DNA of 8,136 bases. Origin: JAZKFR01 sp040386295. GTDB taxonomy: Bacteria > Pseudomonadota > Gammaproteobacteria > Burkholderiales > Rhodocyclaceae. The notes below the pieces were generated by a model. The model was not told where the DNA came from and searched no databases. It worked only from the letters and a program-made list of their open reading frames with translations. This document shows positions 4,617-8,136 of the stretch, piece after piece. Position numbers and translations under genes: made by a program. The first letter of the stretch is position 1. Each line of letters starts with the position of its first letter. The DNA is taken from NCBI GenBank assembly GCA_040386295.1, contig JAZKFR010000098.1, positions 1-8,136 of the forward strand, read 5' to 3'.

Positions 4617-7058
4617 TTAAGTTGCCTGCTTAATGGCTAATACAGCCTGATTGCGCAAAGTACGTAATAAGGACAATTCTTTTTCAGAAACAACAATTTC
4701 CCCTGCATATTCACGCTCGGCATAAATCATTGCTACCGGAATACCCTTCATACACAGCGGAAAAACAATAAAAGTTTGCGCAGCAGAAACTTTACGGAAC
4801 CAGGCTGGAATACGCTCAGCAATTTTTTCTTCTTGCGTATCACTGATGAGGATATCTACGCCTTTTGAAAGTGCAGCATGAAAAACATCAAGATTAGGCG
4901 CAAGAGAAAAAACAAAGTGTTTAGCCAGGTCTTGGATATTCGGACCAAAACCAAATCGTCCTGTCATTAAATTATTTCGCGCATCGCGGATGCAAAGAAG
5001 AACATGACGGAACCCCTTTGCTCTATACATCGTTTCAAGAATAATGCGCAAAACATCGTTCAGCTTAAAATCTTCGACTAAAGTATTACTAATGTCTTGA
5101 ATACCACTCATCAGAATCGTTTCAGCTAATCTGGATGCCGCATCCGAGACAAGCGGTGAATCAGACGCTTGGGTCTTCACAAGTTCAGTCTCTGCGCGCG
5201 CGCTCAATTGCGCCTGATCCGCATCAGAAACAGCAGATTTCCTAGAAAAAATTAGGTCTGCTTTACCCGATCCCCACGCCTTAATTTGTTTTCCAAAAGC
5301 CGTCTTTTGCAAATTAACATGAATAAGATCGGAAAATTGAACCACCTCTTCCAGCGTTTTTTCGATTGTTGTGCGTAATTCTTTATCGCCGATACTGATG
5401 CTTTCAGCAAAACGCGTCAGTATTCTAGGTAATTCCTTATGTCGATTTTCAGGAGAGACATCATCGATAATCATGCCGCACAACTCGTTTGAGAACGCAG
5501 ACAAATGGCGCAAACGATCTTCTAGACTGCCAGGTTTATGCACAATTCCAGACTCTAGCTTGCGCATACTATTAACGATAAGTTTAGGAAAACCCCAGCT
5601 CTCAGCAACACCAATCCCCAGATCCTCAAAAGATGCGCCCAAAACCTGTAAGGCAGAAGCTTCTTCTGAACCCGGTTTTTGCTGCACCAGGCGACGAATT
5701 TTCTCGTTTTCTTCGGGGAAATAATACTGGCTTAATAAACGACCCAGATTGTGAAACATAGCGCAAATGAATATCTGTTCAACATCGCGCACAGCGACCT
5801 GAATCGCGATATTTTTTGCCAACATCCCCGCCAAATTTGCACGCAAAAACTCTTCTCTAAGGTAAGTTGCGTTCCCCTGGTTTTGCAAATGCTCAAACAA
5901 TAAAGTGGTAATCGTAATACTGCGCACTGCATCAAAACCAAGCACATGTAGGGCGCGTGAAATCGTGCTGATCTTGCCTGACTGAGAACGCGTATTAAAG
6001 TTAAATGCTGCCGAATTGACCAAACGGAGAATTTTATTGGTTAAGGCAAAATCTTTAAGAATTGCGTCAGAAAGCTTGGAAATATTATCGCGATCAGAAC
6101 TCGTCAATTTATTGATCGCATTAACCGAATCCGAAAGCGCAGGGAAATCGTTGGTGTGGCGCATACGCCGCAGCAGAAAATCAATCGTACTGCGTTGACT
6201 ATCTTGCCCCTCGAGCTGGGGCAGCGAACTAACTGCTGCCAAATCGAGATAAGACTCAATCGCCTGACGCATCGCATCAGCAGAAGCGTAACGACGCTGC
6301 GGATCTCGTGCCAAGGCCGTCAATAAAATACTGGCCACCTCGTCATCAAGCTTTAAATCAGGGTTTTTGGGTAGAACGATATCCTCGTTTGCAATCTGAT
6401 TCATCAGATGGAAAGGATCATCACCACGGATCGCCGGCTCTGCCGTAAGTAGCTCGTAAAGCACCAAACCAGCGGAAAAAACGTCTGTTCGTTCGCTACT
6501 TTCCTGGCCACCAATGTATTCCGGTGCCATGTACGCTGGCGTTCCGACAAAAATTCCACTCGCGCTTGCTTCTGTCGATTTCGCTTTCTGCTCCACCTGA
6601 GCCGCGATACCAAAGTCCATGACACGCGGGACGCCTAGCTCATCTAGCAAAATATTATGCGGTTTGAGATCACGATGAATAATTCCCGCTGCATGGGCAT
6701 GCGCAATCGCTTGTAGAACAGGAACCATCAATTTAAACGCTGTTGTTGGCGAGACAGCACCTTTGCTCTTTAAATACTCGCCAAGATTCTGCCCAGGCAC
6801 ATATTCAAAAACCAGGTAGGGATCTCCCCCCTCTTCACCCGCCTCAAAAATAGGCACGATATTACGGTGGCTCAACTGACTCACCATCCGCGCTTCCGCC
6901 AGCAGTTGTTGATTGCGCTGGGTATCAGAACGAGCAAAGTGCAAGGTTTTGATCGCAACCTCGCGCTGCAAATGGGGATCAAGCGCCAAATAAACAATAC
7001 TTTGCGCCCCTCGACCCAATTCTCTCAGGATTTCAAAACGTCCGATTTTCTTACTCAT
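4617..7058 (-). CDS. Serine/threonine protein kinase with HDOD and GAF domains
   Basis: This is an 813-residue multidomain signalling protein with no signal peptide or membrane segment. Residues about 8-275 form a Hanks-type kinase: glycine loop GRGAQSIVY, lysine K37 (VAIKTL), E55, catalytic HRDLKPHN with D130 and N135, DFG with D148, then GTPAYMAPE. All catalytic residues are present, so it should be active. Residues about 295-500 form an HDOD domain (TNDFPALSDSVNAI at its start), in which the His-Asp pair is H436-N437 (FHNLG), suggesting loss of metal-dependent hydrolase activity. Residues about 646-813 resemble a GAF domain and may sense a ligand or bind a partner. Targets are unknown. The ATG at 7058 is chosen because kinase homology starts just after it (MSKKIGRFEILRELG) and GCAGG lies upstream. 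A GTG at 7145 would add 29 Arg/Leu-rich residues that look unlike the family. It heads the operon with bcp and PhoH. Its C-terminal half is A+T-rich. Confidence 0.9.
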   Translation of the reverse strand: MSKKIGRFEILRELGRGAQSIVYLALDPHLQREVAIKTLHFARSDTQRNQQLLAEARMVSQLSHRNIVPIFEAGEEGGDPYLVFEYVPGQNLGEYLKSKGAVSPTTAFKLMVPVLQAIAHAHAAGIIHRDLKPHNILLDELGVPRVMDFGIAAQVEQKAKSTEASASGIFVGTPAYMAPEYIGGQESSERTDVFSAGLVLYELLTAEPAIRGDDPFHLMNQIANEDIVLPKNPDLKLDDEVASILLTALARDPQRRYASADAMRQAIESYLDLAAVSSLPQLEGQDSQRSTIDFLLRRMRHTNDFPALSDSVNAINKLTSSDRDNISKLSDAILKDFALTNKILRLVNSAAFNFNTRSQSGKISTISRALHVLGFDAVRSITITTLLFEHLQNQGNATYLREEFLRANLAGMLAKNIAIQVAVRDVEQIFICAMFHNLGRLLSQYYFPEENEKIRRLVQQKPGSEEASALQVLGASFEDLGIGVAESWGFPKLIVNSMRKLESGIVHKPGSLEDRLRHLSAFSNELCGMIIDDVSPENRHKELPRILTRFAESISIGDKELRTTIEKTLEEVVQFSDLIHVNLQKTAFGKQIKAWGSGKADLIFSRKSAVSDADQAQLSARAETELVKTQASDSPLVSDAASRLAETILMSGIQDISNTLVEDFKLNDVLRIILETMYRAKGFRHVLLCIRDARNNLMTGRFGFGPNIQDLAKHFVFSLAPNLDVFHAALSKGVDILISDTQEEKIAERIPAWFRKVSAAQTFIVFPLCMKGIPVAMIYAEREYAGEIVVSEKELSLLRTLRNQAVLAIKQAT

Positions 7059-7096
7059 TTTTTTGCCTGCGCATACCGTTAGCCTCGACAAAATAC

Positions 7097-7116
7097 GCTC
7101 AGCACGCAACCTGAGC
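7097..7116. repeat. Inverted repeat in the kinase leader
   Basis: GCTCAG (7097-7102) and CTGAGC (7111-7116) form perfect 6-bp arms around 8 bases. The repeat lies about 39-58 bases before the kinase ATG, so it could form a hairpin in the 5' untranslated mRNA or be a protein-binding site. There is no T-run after it on the minus strand. Confidence 0.4.
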
Positions 7117-7182
7117 AGGATGGCTCGCTTCAAACAACGCCACACGACCCCCTGAGGTCAAGGTGACTGCCGCCGTTTCTAT

Positions 7183-7208
7183 CTTATACACATTACGCTA
7201 GCGCGCTA
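7183..7208 (-). promoter_or_regulatory. Possible kinase promoter element with overlapping palindrome
   Basis: On the minus strand, TATAAG (7188-7183) matches five of six -10 consensus bases. The expected -35 area has only a poor match, but directly upstream is the perfect palindrome TAGCGCGCTA (7199-7208), placed where an activator or repressor could act. This is the best promoter candidate for the kinase operon that I can see; the evidence is weak. Confidence 0.25.
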
Positions 7209-7284
7209 ACAGAGAAAGTTGAGTCGCTATAAATCGCAACGAACGCGACGAAACACAGCATACAAAACAGCACAAAGGTAGCGA

Positions 7285-7301
7285 CTAAGTTATCAACTTA
7301 G
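7285..7301. repeat. 17-bp palindrome, possible operator
   Basis: CTAAGTT (7285-7291) and AACTTAG (7295-7301) are perfect 7-bp inverted arms separated by ATC. The position in the middle of a divergent intergenic region and the short spacer fit a site for a dimeric regulator better than a terminator, since no T-run follows on either strand. The binding protein is unknown. Confidence 0.45.
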
Positions 7302-7502
7302 ATAGCGCAATCATCTATGAATGGTCGAGTAACCGCAAACACGTTACCATCGCAAAGTCGTTTGAGTTGCATTCTCAACTGAGGTTTTTGTTGCATAGAC
7401 CCAAACTTAATCGGCTCAATCCTGGTCGGCCAAAAACGTCTGCGTTTTATCAAAAATCGATTACAAGCTGACCCTTCACCCATCGATCCATCAACCATCT
7501 AT

Positions 7503-7508
7503 GAGGAG
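7503..7508 (+). promoter_or_regulatory. Shine-Dalgarno site of the glutathione transferase gene
   Basis: GAGGAG lies 5 bases before the ATG at 7514. It is a strong ribosome site and fixes the start of the transferase. Confidence 0.75.
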
Positions 7509-7513
7509 TCCTG

Positions 7514-8131
7514 ATGAAACTTTACTACTCGCCCGGCGCTTGCTCTCTTGCCTCACATATCGTTTTGCACGAAGCAGAACTTAAATTTTCGGCAATTGCC
7601 GCACCGACCAAAACGCACACCCTAGCGGACGGAACGGACTACTACACAATCAACCCACTCGGCTATGTTCCCCTGCTGGAGCTAGACGATGGCCAACGTT
7701 TGCGCGAAGGCGCGGCTATTTTGCAATACATTGCAGACCAAGCCCCTGACAAAAATTTAGCGCCTAAAAATGGGACTTTTGCCCGTTACAAGTTGCAAGA
7801 ATGGCTCAGTTTTATTAGCACGGAATTGCATAAAAATTTCTCGCCGCTATTTAGGCCAAACACCCCGGATGAAAGCAAAACTGCCGCATTGGCACAGCTG
7901 ATGTCGCGCTTTAAGTGGCTTGACGGCGAGCTAGCGAATAAAAACTACCTAATGGGCGATGTTTTTAGCGTGGCTGACGCATATTTATTTACGGTTAGCA
8001 ATTGGTCGCAACATGTCGGCCTCGATTTATCGAGCTTCTCCCATCTGCTCGCCTTGCGCGCTCGGATCAGCGCTCGTCCCGCCGTATTGGCTGCAATGAA
8101 AGCTGAAGGCCTAAACTCAGCGCAGAAATGA
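7514..8131 (+). CDS. gst: Beta-class glutathione S-transferase
   Basis: Cytoplasmic glutathione transferases of the bacterial beta class conjugate glutathione to electrophiles and also show thiol-transfer and peroxidase activity. The 205 residues match the family length (E. coli GstA, 201). The thioredoxin-like N-terminal domain has MKLYYSPGACSLASH with the class-defining C10, cis-proline P53 (GYVPLLEL), and the glutathione-binding REGAAILQY with E65. The helical C-terminal domain has FISTELHKNFSPLF, with H106 at the position of the conserved histidine in Proteus GSTB1-1, and GDVFSVADAYLFT, the usual N-capping/hydrophobic-staple region. A strong GAGGAG site supports the start. It is transcribed away from the kinase operon. 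Its base composition looks ordinary. The ORF is complete; only five bases follow the stop, so its downstream context is not visible. The physiological substrate cannot be told. Confidence 0.94.
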   Translation: MKLYYSPGACSLASHIVLHEAELKFSAIAAPTKTHTLADGTDYYTINPLGYVPLLELDDGQRLREGAAILQYIADQAPDKNLAPKNGTFARYKLQEWLSFISTELHKNFSPLFRPNTPDESKTAALAQLMSRFKWLDGELANKNYLMGDVFSVADAYLFTVSNWSQHVGLDLSSFSHLLALRARISARPAVLAAMKAEGLNSAQK

Positions 8132-8136
8132 GTACT

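Larger units (their letters stand above)
7059..7513. other. Divergent intergenic region between the kinase and the glutathione transferase
   Basis: These 455 bases separate two genes that point away from each other and must hold both promoters. No convincing gene is present. Visible structure consists of an inverted repeat in the kinase leader (7097-7116), a perfect 10-bp palindrome (7199-7208), a 17-bp palindrome (7285-7301), a short hairpin AGTTG-N6-CAACT (7365-7380), a repeated GTTGCAT (7366-7372 and 7390-7396), a repeated CATCTATGA (7312-7320 and 7496-7504) and two ATCGAT sites (7456, 7482). No good -35/-10 pair was found for the transferase. Confidence 0.6.

Noticed and set aside
7059..7145. 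Upstream GTG start that would extend the kinase by 29 residues
   Set aside because: The added Arg/Leu/Cys-rich stretch does not resemble kinase N-termini, no ribosome site precedes it, and kinase homology begins right after the ATG at 7058.
7290..7298. DnaA-box-like TTATCAACT
   Set aside because: It differs at several positions from TTATCCACA, stands alone and is explained by the palindrome at 7285-7301.
7314..7382. 22-codon plus-strand frame starting ATGAATGGT
   Set aside because: It has no Shine-Dalgarno sequence and no recognisable leader-peptide pattern such as repeated regulatory codons.
7298..7498. 66-residue minus-strand open frame in the divergent region
   Set aside because: It has no ribosome site worth naming, overlaps the palindrome and the transferase leader, and its basic product matches no family I know. 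Treated as chance.

Overview
This window looks like chromosomal DNA from a betaproteobacterium, most likely a member of the Burkholderiales (possibly Oxalobacteraceae). This is inferred from the adjacent purD-hemF pair, the form of the Bcp peroxiredoxin, the PIN-PhoH ATPase and the Proteus/E. coli-type beta-class glutathione transferase. No similarity search was possible. No mobile element, CRISPR array, tRNA or rRNA is visible.

Layout. (1) 2-2320, plus strand: purD (purine synthesis) and hemF (aerobic haem synthesis), 21 bp apart and probably co-transcribed. HemF carries two family-atypical low-complexity insertions. (2) About 2306-2331: the plus-strand pair meets a minus-strand cluster tail to tail with only 10 bp between stop codons. 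A perfect 7-bp stem spans the hemF stop. (3) 2331-7058, minus strand, in transcription order: a serine/threonine kinase-HDOD-GAF fusion, a Bcp/PrxQ peroxiredoxin, a PIN-PhoH ATPase, and an 81-residue four-cysteine protein of unknown function. The first three are 24-26 bp apart and look like one operon. The small gene follows after 91 bp and has its own good ribosome site and a possible internal promoter. (4) 7059-7513: a 455-bp divergent intergenic region with several short palindromes. (5) 7514-8131, plus strand: a beta-class glutathione S-transferase.

How the genes may work together. purD and hemF are housekeeping. The minus-strand cluster joins a probable cytoplasmic signalling protein (kinase, degenerate HDOD, GAF sensor-like domain) to a thiol peroxidase and a probable RNase/RNA-dependent ATPase. 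With a glutathione transferase diverging from it, the region has a stress-response flavour. Regulation of Bcp or PhoH by the kinase is only a hypothesis based on gene order. The kinase's C-terminal half and bcp are clearly more A+T-rich in sampled lines than purD.

Nothing here is a demonstrably new system. The most unusual items are the kinase-HDOD-GAF/bcp/PIN-PhoH arrangement, the uncharacterised four-cysteine protein and the HemF insertions.
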